From contig CM059625.1 of the NCBI GenBank assembly GCA_030435675.1, positions 16,864,001-16,928,000 of the forward strand: 64,000 nt of DNA, in the 5' to 3' direction. Numbering within the stretch: position 1 is the stretch's first letter; every line of letters starts with the position of its first letter. Source of the DNA: Steinernema hermaphroditum. Its lineage: Eukaryota; Nematoda; Chromadorea; Rhabditida; Steinernematidae. The position numbers and the translations under genes are program-made. This document shows positions 30,201-43,100 of the stretch, piece after piece. The notes beneath the pieces are model-generated. The model saw only the letters and a program-made list of their open reading frames with translations, was not told where the DNA came from and did not search any database.

Positions 30201-32927
30201 ACAAATCGATTTTGCTCAATCTTCAGAAAAGGGACGTTGCGGGGTTGTGAGGAGGGAAACCGTCAGGGATCACATGTTTGAGAAAAGTGCAATAGGAGAC
30301 TATCGATTGTAGCGCATCTTTCTCGTCGAATCCGACTGTAGGCGACGGCAGTTTTGCCATTAAAATATACAGTGTCCAAGAAAACAACTACAATAAGCGG
30401 TTTCATCTAGGGCACCCTTAAGAAGTCGATAATGTTGACCGACACTGAGCAAACACAAAATTAAAAAAAATAACCTACTCCGCGCCTTAGAGAAGGTCTC
30501 ACCTATCGAACATCATAATTCCAAATCGTATATCAGCAAAAAATTCATTCACAAACGCTAATCTTGTTGAAAGCGTGCCGGTAAACGCGAGCACAACTTT
30601 GTGGAATTTTGGTTGTTCACAATGTGTGCACATGGACTGGAAAGTGTCAAATGTGTCAAGGAAACTGTACTCAAAACAGGACCCGTAATCAAAAGACTTT
30701 ATAACTATGTGCGACCGCGTTTGCTTCACCTATAACAGGTTGTGCAAATAGAGTTGTGCAAGAATGAGTACTATAAATCGTAATTCTATCGTAACGAGTA
30801 GGAACACCCTTTAATGAAAACGGATTCCTATTTTGCAAAGAACATAGCCGAAACGTTACCAAATATAATATAATTTGCATGCTTACCGTAAAAAATTTAT
30901 TGATTCATGTTCGTTATAAAAGCAATAAATGTCGTCGTTTAATTATGGGACTATAGATTCTTTTTGCGGTAATATACTTTCACTGAGAATTGTTTTCTAA
31001 CTGAATACGGTACATATTTATTCTGAGTTAACTTCATGGGAACTCTAATATTTTAGGAAAGCCATTAATCGCTATTTCCGACCGAAAACATTCGGTCGAT
31101 CGGGGATTCCCTTTATAGAAATAGACATGGACCCGTGGAGTTATTTACACAGGAACTGATATTTCAAAGATCGATATGTTACATAAATAGGCCCAAATCG
31201 ATCACAGTCCTGGTCGCGCTACTTGTTCACCTTTACTCCCACCGAACTCTTGAGCAGCTGGGGGACCGTCCTATGTGTAAATCAGCAAATCGCGAAAATA
31301 GCTTCGAATAAAGGCGTGTGGTCAAAAGCCAATCTTTGACATCTACTTGTCAGTCAGAAAAACAACAGCTGCCTCCAAAAATAAGCCAACCTGTGATTGC
31401 TGCTAGATCCAAAGTAGTAGGAATTAGCGGAAAAGAACTGCTGTCAGGCGAAAAGTAAGATTTGCTGCAGAAAAATACAGCCAAATGTCTGCGGGGACGA
31501 ATGGAGAATACTGCAGTACGGGAGAGTTGTTGTACTGAGTCTTCGAGCAAAAGGTGATTTTCACAAACAGCTCGGCGTCGGCGAAAATAGCAAACAACAG
31601 CTGGTGCAAAACAGCATGTGACATCGCGTCCCTTCGCAAGTGCAGGCATGAAAAACAAACAACATCATATGTTGAGGGGATGGCTTTTGCAAATGAGAAA
31701 GGAACGACAATTGCTTGCATCTCTTGATGTGCTGCAAATAGCTATAATTGCGAAATCTGCGCTGCAGCTCGGTGCTAGAAGGAAGTTTGGCGTCCTTCTT
31801 CTCTGTGAACTCGTCTATGAACTAATGCTAGTATAGCATGGCTGATAGCTATGAAATTCGTCTTTCGCATTTATGTAGCATAATTTCAGCTCAATGACCA
31901 TTACAAACTGAACATCTTCCTTCAAAAAAAAAAACAAACAACAGCTGGGTTTTGAGGGGAGAACAGTTGTTAGTCAACGAACGTTTCGCAAGTCTGTTGT
32001 AGACTATGCACATATAACCTCATTGGATTCATGTAACCTCAGAGCAATTGTTTTTTAAGGCTCACATTCTAAAAGTTACTACACGGTGCCGTAATTTGTC
32101 GTATATATACTGGCATCTTTCTCAGAAACATTTGTACTTCCTTGTGCACAATTGAACACACTTGCAGTTTAAAGCAGTGACCTTGAAGGGTGCAGCTATC
32201 GAAAACAAGACCATAAGTTTTTGTCCCGTTAGAGAATAATAACAAAGATAAGTTTGCTCCTTACATGATCGGGTAGCATTAAGAAATTTGAGCTCTATTG
32301 AACAAAGGGCCACCCAATTGATGTTTCGAAAGGTTTGACTGATGCTGCATACCGTTTGGTTTTGTTTCGCAGCAGGTATTGATATGACTTATGCACAGAT
32401 TTATGTTATCTTATTACGGATTGGAGATTTTCGAGAGGCGCATTGGCCTTCTGTCATTTAACGGTTTGCGCAGGACTGAACTAGGACACGAGTCTTAAAA
32501 ACGAAAGTCGTTTTACACATTGTATACATTCAATTTATGGTCGAAAGAGGACGCCATTCACAAACAATAAAAGAATTAATAGTTTCAAGAAATCGTTTTG
32601 GAAAAACATGTGAAGTTCCATGGCGGTTCATTTCAAGAACGGCGATGTGTAAGGAGGACACAAGTGTTAAAAGTTCTGTCCACATCTCACGAACTGATCT
32701 GAATTTGAATAATAGAATCTAAAATTTCAAGAGCGGTAACTTTTTTTGTTGAACATGCGTTAATATGTTGAAGTCTTTAATTCTTATTTTTACTGACATC
32801 GGTTGCTTACAATATATGTCGATTAACTGGTGCGGGCACGGAGCGATATTTGTGAAAAGAAGGATATCTAGGCACTCAGATATTGAAAACCCTCGTTCAA
32901 GTTGTTGAGTCTAAGAATATGTTTTCA
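27295..32927. other. Gene-poor stretch
   Basis: No gene can be supported over 5.6 kb. The 28.6-29.1 kb area has long overlapping frames on both strands. A minus-strand frame ending near 28606 reads ASKFIYICNIGQNDD and looks peptide-like, but lacks a consistent gene model. The 29.5-30.1 kb area has a 139-codon frame (+) opposite a 175-codon frame (-); neither shows a known motif. These may be decayed genes or chance. Confidence 0.4.
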
Positions 32928-32928
32928 G

Positions 32929-33539
32929 TCCTTCTGCAGAAGTATCAACATCAGACAGTTCAAGTCTCGACGCCTTCACCATTTTGCGATAGAATGGAAG
33001 CCGGGTAGCAATGAATGCGAAAGCATTTTTTGAACTGGTTCATGTGCTGTCGCCCAATGAATATAAGGTTCGTCAAGCTCACGGCACAAGCATGGCTAAA
33101 GAATGAGGACAATGGTGGAAAACGTTGCGGTGTCTGGAAGGTTTGCTGTTTCGAGTTGAACCTTTGGTTTCCAAAAAATTGCTCTTTGATGAGAAAGAAC
33201 AAGTTCTCTACCTTTTTTTCCACTGATTCGCGATTCATTAAATGTGACATTCGGCGAAAGTTGCGTTGCCCAAAAAACACAATTCACTTTCACTGATCTT
33301 TCGACATCGCGCTGTTCAGTCAGCTGACGGAAAAAGCCATTACTGTTTTCTTAGAGATCTCGTCACCGCGCTGAAAAAAATCGACACTATGTACATCCAA
33401 GATAAAATCGTGTGCGATAACTGCTCTGACACTGTTTTTCGTCGCTTTGACAATTGAATTATTACGTCTGGTCAATGAGATAATCGATGCCATCCGGGCG
33501 GAATGGACAAATCTCGTTCGAGAACCGCAACTTGTTTAA
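32929..33539 (+). pseudogene. Decayed reading frame of unknown family
   Basis: After a TTTTCAG acceptor-like site one frame reads protein-like stretches such as SSSLDAFTIL, AFFELVHVLSPNEYKV and LLFDEKEQVLYLF, interrupted by three in-frame stops. Further on, CFLRDLVTALKKID and, after a frame shift, LVNEIIDAIRAEW look coding and end in TAA at 33537-33539. The mix of protein-like segments with stops and shifts suggests an old coding sequence. A two-exon alternative (33011-33067 joined to 33320-33457, 64 residues) is possible but less convincing. I do not recognise the family. Confidence 0.35.
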
Positions 33540-34121
33540 GCATCACTGCCCTTTTTCAGAAGCTGCTCGATGAGCGAGTAACACAGTCGTGATTAACCAA
33601 TAAACTGGATCGTCCGTCGCGAAGATCCTCCTCGTTCCCGACGCTCGTCGACGGATATACAAGTTCTCGGCGCCGATAAAGAGATACCGCAAGGGAGCGT
33701 CTTCATCTAATCTTCGGCTGATGCGCGACACGCCTTCATTGACAAGATGAAGCCGCATTCACGTCGCGCACCTTCCCATATTGCATTTGTCACAGTGTCG
33801 TCCTCTCAGTCCTCTCGGAACCGCGGTCACATTTTACTGCTGCTGCTACTGTTCTGCAAGGAATTCCGCGCTGCAAACAGCTGATGGTCAACGGCGGTTG
33901 CCCCTCCTTCCTCCTCCTCCTCCTCGCATTAGTTCACGTTGAATCGCGTGAATAGAACGAGATTGGTTCGTTTATGGGTACGAGCCTCAGGGCGTCGCCG
34001 CGGTGTCCGGGGTTACTCCTCCCGAACATAACTTTTGACTGTATTTCTGACGTGCAACATTTAAACTTTTTGTCTAATAGCAACTTTATTTACGCTTTAC
34101 GGCTTTACAGAAGAAGGTGCC
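33540..34121. other. 5' flank of the Gly/Ser-rich gene
   Basis: GC-rich upstream sequence with a CCTCCTCCTCCTCCTC tract near 33905-33925. The sequence TTTACAG lies 11 bp before the start codon of the downstream gene and could be an SL or 5' UTR acceptor. A 71-codon minus-strand frame at 33543-33758 has no recognised motif. Confidence 0.4.
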
Positions 34122-37100
34122 ATGAAACCGTGGCGCGAGGTTCTATTCCTCGCTCTTTCCATCTGCTACGTACAAGCGCAGTACGACTTTGGAGCGGACA
34201 ACTCTCCACCAGCTTCCAAGTACAAGGGAGTCGGTGGAGCTGTGGGTGCTCACATAGGCATCGACAACCCTCACGCAAGTGGCGGTTATTCGCCCACTTT
34301 ACCTCCGTCGAACATCAACTATTATCCACCTCCCGATATTCCACGTCCGGACTTCCGCGTCTGGTCGTCTGCTCAAAAGTCGAAGTACTCTTCCAATTGT
34401 ATTCTTTTCTATTTCTTTTTGGCTTCAGCGAAGTGGTTCCAAATGCTGTACAGGCTGCGTCTACCCAAGCATACGCAACTTCCGGAAGCTCTGGAGCGAG
34501 CGGAGCCGGAGCTGGAGCTGGAGTTTCTATTGGAAAAGTGCCTCCTGTGAAATTTACGATCAGAAATCTCGGACCGAATCCGGACTTCCTTAAGGCATAC
34601 CGAGGAAAGGGCGCATCTGTGAGCGCTAAATTGGAGGGTAAGTAACTCCGATCAAATTAGTGGTTATGTCTGCGTTTTTTTTGTTCAGGATCATCCGCGA
34701 CTGGCGGCAAGATAACAGAGGAGTCATCACAAATTGATCTCGCGGGATCTGGTCAGTCGGGAACGAGCGCCAGCATTCCAAATGGCGTTATAAATGGTCC
34801 GTCTTCATTAGGCTCCGGCGCAACAGGTTCCTCTAGCGCCTCCGGCAATGCAGCCTATAGTAAAATGAGCGGGAGAATTACCACATTCACGGAGTTCCCT
34901 GTTTAGGCAAGACCCCCGAACCGACTGATAACAAAGTTGACACAACGTCGTCGGGCGAAAGTTACAAAAGCGCTGAGTCATCTGGGTCAACGGCGCCTGA
35001 ACAAAAAGGAACCGACGAGACGGGAGGTTAGCGAAAACGTGATCGCGCAAATTAAGTGAAGTTTATTAAAGGTTCTGGAAACAATGTCGAAAACGCAGGA
35101 GGTAGCGGTTCTACTGTTGAAAGCTCCCAGGGTGCTGGAGCATCTACCGGAACCGCTGAGGGTGGACAGTCTGGTGGAGCTGGCAGTGTGGGTGGTCCTG
35201 TGGAAGTAAACGCCGCACACGGAAGTGAATCCTCGGAAGCAGGAGAGGGAAGCCATGGAGCATCGGGTGAAGCCGGAGGAATACCTAGCGGTGGTTCGAT
35301 TACAGAAATCGGATCATCTGGAGAAAGCTCCGCTTCAAGTGGTAAGTAATTCTCTATTTTAAAGACAGTAATTTACGATTTACGCTACATTACAAAAGCT
35401 TAGTACAATGTGCGTGAAATATTCGAATGTTCACAAAGGCTGAAAATCAAAAAGTCCTATAAGTAGTGAAGTTACTGCACTGCACAGGACGCATAATTGT
35501 TCGCTTGAACTTGACACGGTTGCATTTAAAATTCAGGTGCTTCCTATGGATCAGGATCTGGTTCCTCTGCTGGTGGGGCCGGGGGTGGTTCATACGGCCA
35601 AAGCTCTGGGGCAGGCTCAGTAAGCACAGGAGCAGGCACAACGGGTAAGTAAAGGGCATTTGTTGATCAATGCCTTGGGTTGGTACTGCCGCGTTTTTAA
35701 TCATTTGGTGGTAGTGGTGTATTTTTCCTAAAATTTACTTCGGCTGTTACTGATCTTAACGGCCTTCAGGAGGCTCTGGTGGTTCCTCAACGGGTAGCAG
35801 TACATATGGTCATAACGGCGGCACCGTAAATGCTGGATCTGTTCCATCGGGTACGTCTAACGCACAACAAGTGTTGATCGTTCTTTTTCAAATTCTCTTT
35901 TATAATTCGGTGATGGGATTCATCAGTTGTCGTTGGGCTCTTGTAACATTTACATGTTCAGGAGGTTCTTACAGACCACAGTCGGGTGGTTCGTCTGCGG
36001 GTAGTACTGGAACGGCTAGTGGCTCATATGGAAGTCATGGCGCTAGTGCCGGCTCTGGTTCGTCGGGTAAGTAGGCATAGTAGGATACTAGTTTGCGCAA
36101 TATGCTATTTTTGTGGTTCCGTGCTTGCTGGTGAAGGTTTAGTTTTGGGTTATTAGCGATGAATGCTTTTATGATATTACTGCCAACCAAGATTTTACAA
36201 ATTCAGGAGGTTCCTTCGAATCAACTGAAGGCGGCTCTGCAGAAGGGGGTTCCGGTTCACATTCTGCATCCTCGGGGGGTGCTGTCTCAACAAGTCAGAC
36301 GGGTGAGTAACGGTCCAGACAATCCGCATTAATCGAATTTAACGATAATCGTAATCCCATTTACGTCTCTTTCATGTGAAATTTTTAAAATTCTATGATG
36401 AAAATTCAGGAGGTGGTGGAAGTTCTGGTTCGGCCACTGGAGGAAGCAGTTCCTATGGCAGTTCTGGAAGCGGGTCATCAGGCACTGGTAAGCTGCTTTT
36501 GACGAGTTTAAGAAAAAGATTTTTTGCTTTTTGGCTGGGCGGAAGCTTAAAATTCAATGATGAAAATTCAGGAGGTGGCAATGGACACCAGGGTACTGGT
36601 TCCTCTGTGGGAAGTGGTGGATCGGGCAGCGGTACGTATGGCTCATCAGGTGGCAGCTCTGCGGGCGGAAGTGCTTCTTATGGCAGCAGTGGTGGAAATT
36701 CTGCTGGCTCGGCCGGTGCTGGTGCCGCTTCGTCGAGCTCTGGTACCTCTGGTAAGCCGTGGCCTTCAAACTGACATTTTGCTTATTCGGTTACTATACG
36801 GGTTTATCAATCTCAAACATTGCCAGCGATGTAAAAAGAGCAATTTATTCAGGAGGTTCCCAGATAACTGGAAGCTCTCGTGGCTCTCAGGTTACGTTTT
36901 CGATCGGAAAAACTATTGCTAATGGCGACCATGGTGAAAGCAGTGGCTCTGGTGCTGTAGGATCTGGAGTGGCTGATGGCAAACAACCTGCTGCTGGTTC
37001 TCCAAAAAATGCGGGTGGTGCGGCGAGCGCGGGTATGAAACGTTATCTCCGAATCTTTGTTCTATCGCCGTTTTTATCGTTCCGTTTTCACTTTCACGTT

Positions 37101-40100
37101 TTCGAGACCAGTTTGGGATTTGGAATCTTCGCTCGCATCTTTCTTCACTTTTTGTTTTTTAACTAAGGAAACTACAAATTCAGGGGGTTCTAGTTCAAAG
37201 AATGCCAATGGCCATGGACCACGTGGACGCGAAAAGCCAAAAACTGCACCAGACGGCTCCCTTTCACCGAAACAAACAACTCGTTCCTATGGTAGTGTGC
37301 GACCCGCAGGGTCACCAGCAAAACCTGGTATGAACATTTCCCATGAACTTTATCAGCTCTGTCACTTCATTCTTATTTTTCATATTGCACTCTTGAATGT
37401 TTACTGGCTAGCAGATCTATTTTTCCTGTCTACTATACGGCTTTCTGTCCTTAAATCTGAATTCAGGAGGCAGCTCTCCAAATCAAAATATAGCACTGAA
37501 TAAGGGTGGAGGAACACAGCCACAAACTGGAACTGGTGATTATGATAGAAATAGTGGTGATGGATCACCGAGTGAATCAATTTCTAGTGGAAAGCACAAA
37601 ACCGGAAGTGGTGCCTCCAACGTTGGTTCTGGTTCAACAAAGTCCGTCGGTGGCCCTGCAAAGACGGGTATGAACACGGTCGTTTCTATCTCTTTTTTGC
37701 ACATGCTGATCAATATGATGAGCTTTTCCCAGCATCCCAGGGTTTATCTTTACCGGACAAAATTCAGAACATTTACACACTACGGATCATGGATCACCGA
37801 CTAAATCCAGTTCTAACGGAAAGCACAAAACCGGAAGTGGTGCCTCCAACGTTGGTTCTGGTTCAGCAAAGTCCGTGGGTGGCCCTGCAAAGACGGGTAT
37901 GAACACGGCCCTTTCTATCTATCGTTTCCACACATGCTGAACGAGCTCTCCTCTTTTGATGATGAGCTCTCATCTTTTGCCAGGATCCTAGGGTTTACCT
38001 TTACCACACAATATTCAGAACATCCGCATACTACGCGTACTACGATCGGTGTTCTTGCTCCGACCATAGGCTCACCATCGAAAGTTGGCTCCCACAGCAA
38101 AAATGGTGATGGTCGAGCAGAGAACTTGGAACGTACTGATTATTCTACCCGAACTAGTGGTTCCCACAGAAAAGATGGTGGTAGTGCTGGTCGAGCAGAG
38201 ACCTTGGAAGGTGCTGATTATTCTACCCGAACTAGTGGTTCCGCAGAAGAGCACTCTGTGGAAATTGGTGCATCTTACGGTGGGACTCGCACAACAAAAA
38301 AAGTGGAAGCTCATTTGGCTACGGGTATGGATTTCGATCAGTCCTTTCGTGCTTGACGATTTTTCACTTTTTCGAGATTTGGTGATCCTTTCCTATAAGC
38401 TAGTCTCTGTAATAGGACTTCAAAGTTATCATTCAGGAAATGCAAACAGTGGTTCTACTGTGCAAAACAGTAAAAGTGGTGCACCTCATGCTAAAGCTAG
38501 TGATGGATCTGGTGGTTCAAATGAATCTGGAGCCACTGATTACTCAACCGCAGCTAGCGGTTCGGCCGAAAGCTCTAATGAAGCTGCCCTTCCTAAAGTT
38601 GTAGGTGTGTCCACTGGGTCTGTGGGAGCTCTATTTTCCTATTTCGGTTATCTATCCTTTGCATCTTTTTCCAATTTTATGAAATATCCAAAAGTTCAGG
38701 ACCAAATCGTGTGACTCCGTCTGGCACAAATGCAGGCCACTTATATGGGCCTCATGGTAGACCGCCTTATGCCAAAGCTGTGGCAACAAACAGTGGTTCG
38801 GATGAAAATAAGTACGAGTCTGGTTCTGGTGAAGCAGGGGGTGATGGCTCTGCAGAGGCCACCGATGGTGGCACTTACAGTAAAAATACTCATGGTCGTT
38901 TGCCAGAAAATGTGGGTGGCTCATTCTTAAACGGTACGCTTAAAACGAACTTACTTTTACTGTATCATTCCATTCCTTTGCGTCTAAAACACACCTAGTT
39001 CAGGAGGTCCCTCTGGTCCACTTGTGGACAAAACAACGTCGTTAAGTGGAAGATCTGGTGAAACTGGAATTGGTTCACTTAATACATTGGGCAGTAGCCA
39101 TGGTTCGTCAAAAGTCGGTCCGCCGGGGGTAGCTCAATATGGGATGCCACCTGGCGTTCTGCCTCCCGAAGGTAGAGCTTTGTATGGAAATGATGGTTCG
39201 CATAATGCCGCCGGAAGCTCGTCTTCGAGCGGTAAGCAGAGCTATGGGTTGTATTTTTTTAATTTTACTTTTCTTTACGCTGTCGTGTTTTAACGATTTT
39301 TTCATTTATTTCTCTTCAGTCAGCATATCGCTTTCAAATTAAAAATTCAGGAGGGTCTTCGCTCTCGCAAGCGCGTGCTTCTACTGGGAAAGCAACGGCA
39401 GGCAGTACCACCTCCGGTGCAACATCTAAAAGTGGCTCTGGGTCGCAGGGTGCAGGTTCCTCATTTGTAGGAACGGGTGGTCCTTATGGCCCTGGCAGTA
39501 CTTCGTCGACCGGTAAGCTGCCTGCTAAGAGCTAGCTGTTGGGTTTAGGATCATTTGCTCAAGTTGCTTTAAACTTTTATCCTTTTTGTTTACAAAAAAT
39601 TCAGGGGGTTTCTACGGATCACAAGGAAGTGGTTCAACTGGCGGAAGCACCTTAGGTGAAGCGGCTCCTGGGACTGCATATGTGTCGCAAGGAGGCGGTA
39701 AAACGGGTGGAAGTGGCTCAGGTGTAGCAGCAAATGGGTCACATGGTGGAGGAATCCCGGCGGGCAGCATAGCGCCACAAGGCGGCTCCGGGCCTAGTTC
39801 TTCTGGAGGTTTGTCATCAGCTGGTAAGCACGGCGTTGAGGACGGGTTAACGACAGTCCCTAATATTTTCCCGCTTTCGAATTTTAAATTCCAATTTTGT
39901 GCATGTCTAACCAAAGTTTATATTCTTGCTGCTTTCGTTTTTTCTTCGCATGCCAGTCCTTACGGAATTTACAAAATTAAGGAAGCGCTTATGGCTCTCA
40001 GAGCGGCAATGCGTTGGGCAGTTCTGCTGGATCAAGTTCAGGATCAGGTGCCACAGGAGGACAGAGTGGTTATTCTGGCGGTACAGCTAGCGGTGGTTCG

Positions 40101-43100
40101 TCTTTGAGCGGTAGGTACAAACATTCATAGGAAAAGGGAACAAACTAACGCTTTAAAAAAAACAAATTTCGAACTTTTTATTGGTAACATTATCTTTGAA
40201 ATGTTTATTCGAATTCAAGAAGGGAAGATTCATATGGCTAACAATCAGGTGATTTACATCAGTTAAACAATGGGTATTTAGGAAGTTTTGGCGGATCTCG
40301 GTCAGGCGGCTCTTATGGGCCGCAAGGTGGTGCTTCTTTGAGTGGTCATGGTTCACCAAGTACAAATAGAGGAATTCCGAGTAGTGCCTCATTCGGAAGT
40401 ACTGGAAGAGGGATTGGTACTCCTAAAGCTGGTGAGCACATGGGAGAGCTTCACTTTAATCTTATTTAAACTTTCTGTTACATTCCCGCTTCATTTTTTA
40501 TACTTTCTCTGACCTATTTACATTCAGGAGGTTCCCATGGTGCACAAACGGGTGTCTCCTATGGGTCTCAAGGAGGCAACTCCGTAGGTGGTGCAGCCAC
40601 GGGCGGTAGCGGAGAAGGAGGTGGTAGTTATGAGTCACAAGGCTCAGGTGGCGCCTCGAACAGCGGATCTGCCGAGAGTGGCGAGAGTGGCACAGATGGT
40701 AGTGCTGGCGCATCGGCAGAGCACGGGTCAACCGGTGAGCAAGTAGAGATAGTAGGGATAGTTGAATCATTTTACATTCTTATTTTATTCGTTCGCTTAT
40801 GTTTGGTGCACTTTTCCGAAATGCGCATTCAGGAGGTTCCCACGGCTCGCAGTCTGGTGCATCTCATGGGTTACAAGGAGCTGGTTCTTCTGGTGGCAGC
40901 AGCTCTTATAGTAAAGGCTCTCCTGGTGGTAGCTATGGGTCGCACGGTACCGGCTCTTCCCCAGCTGGGGGAAGCAGCGCGTATGGCGGTACCGGCGGTG
41001 GCTCATCGTCTGCCGGTAAGCAAAATATCGCAAGCAGCTTACGGTCTTTTTACGAACATTGCATTCTGTTTAAGTTCCGTTTTAAAGGTTGACTCTTCAC
41101 GGGTATATCGTAGTTAATGCTGAACAGCTTTCCGCAATTTTCTTTTTTGCTAAAAAATTCATTTACCGTTACGCTCTGTTCCAATCAAAACAAATTCAGG
41201 AGGTTCTCGTGGATCACACTTGTGGGTTGTTAAGGATGCTCATTCATCCACTGGGGATAGCTGGTCGTTGACGGGTAAGCACACATGACCAACTGTTTTT
41301 TGCAAGTATCTTTAATATTAATCTTAAACAGTTTGTGTGTTGATCACTGCAAATTTAGGTGGTTCCTATGCAAAACAAACTAGTGGTCCTTCTGGAGCAG
41401 CCTCTAGTGGTGGTTCACAGAACACAGTGGGTGCATCTGGAAGTGGGCTATCATCTGCAGCGGCAGGAAATCAGGGCAACTCCTATGGTGGCTCCGGTAC
41501 TGCCGGGGGTATGCACTTTGTCTTCATTATTTTTATTATTTGCAATCCCTTACACATTTGTGGTTCGGGTTTTATTTTTCTGCTTTGACATGTCTGAGCT
41601 TGATCCATTTTTATTCTGCACGTTTAGGAAGTCCGTACGGAATACAGTCAGGTTCGTCCAGTGGCACGGCCGCAGGTAGTGGCTCGTCTGGGACAGGGGA
41701 CACCGGTAGTTCCGGGTCCTCATCCGGTGGTTCAGGACAACCCAGTTCATATGGAGGTTCTGGCTCCACACAGGGCACGTGCTTTAACATTTTTTTGATA
41801 ACTTTTTGGTTGCGGCTACTGGTTTTATTTTTCTCCTCGAATCAATTCCCACCTCTTTTATCACGCTCATTCAGGAGGTTCTCAGTTTGGTTCTTCCACC
41901 AGTAGCGCGGCCTCCGGAGCAGGAGGAGCTGGGTCGTCATCCTCAGTGGGTTCAGGACAGGGCGGTTCTTATGGTGGTTCCGGAGCATCGTCTGGGGGTA
42001 GCTCATCGTCAGCTGGTAAGCAGAATTATAATTTGGCTGGCACGGGTTAACTTTTAAGCTTTCCTTTATTTTAATAATTTTTATTACTTGATTTTGTTCG
42101 TCAAATTACGCACTCACCGCTAGATATTCAGGAGGTTCCTCTGGAACACAATCTGGATCCGCGGGCCGTACCACAAGCACTGGTTCTTATAGCACTGGAG
42201 GAGGATCTTCGGGCAGTAGCTCTGGGTCACAAGCAGCCGCGTCGTCGGCGGGCAGCACAAATGCACAGGGTAGTACTGGTGGAGGTTCGTCCACTGGAAC
42301 CAGCTCATCTTCAGCGAGTAAGTGGGAATGGTGACAGTTACCTTTCTGATAGCTAACTTCTCTTACAATTATGGGTATTTATAAGGACCGTTCAGGTGGT
42401 TCATACGGAACACAAACTGGTAGTGGGTCTACTGGAGGTTCTGCTTCGTCCGGTAAGTTGGTGGGAAATAACAGCTTCAATTGCAAACATTTTACATTTT
42501 CTGCTTCATTTTACAATTTCCTTTGTTCTTTGTCGTGGGAGAATCAGAAAATGTTCAGGAGGTTCCTATGGATCTGGCACTGGATCTGGTGGTTCTTATG
42601 GTGGAGGCTCATCTTCCGGAGGTGCATCATCTGGAAGTGTATCCTCTAGCAGCTCTGGATCTGCCGGTTCTTCAGTGAGCAACGCAGGAGGGCAAAGCGG
42701 TTCTTATGTCGGAGGCTCCTCGAACACCGGGGGAAGCTCGTCTTCCGGAGGCACATCCACTGGAACTGCATCCTCTAGCAGCTCTGGATCTGGCGGTTCT
42801 TCTGTGAGCAACGCAGGAGGGCAAGGCGGTTCTTATGGCGGAGGCTCCTCGAGCACTGGTGGAAGCTCATCTTCCGGAGGTGCATCATCTGGAAGTGCAT
42901 CCTCCAGCAGCTCTGGATCTGGCGGTTCTTCTGTGAGCAACGCAGGAGGGCAAGGCGGTTCTTATGGCGGAGGCTCCTCGAGCACTGGTGGAAGCTCATC
43001 TTCCGGAGGTGCATCATCTGGAAGTCCATCCTCTAGCAGCTCTGGATCTGGCGGTTCTTCCGTGAGCAGCGCAGGAGGGCAGGGCAGTTCTTATGGTAGC

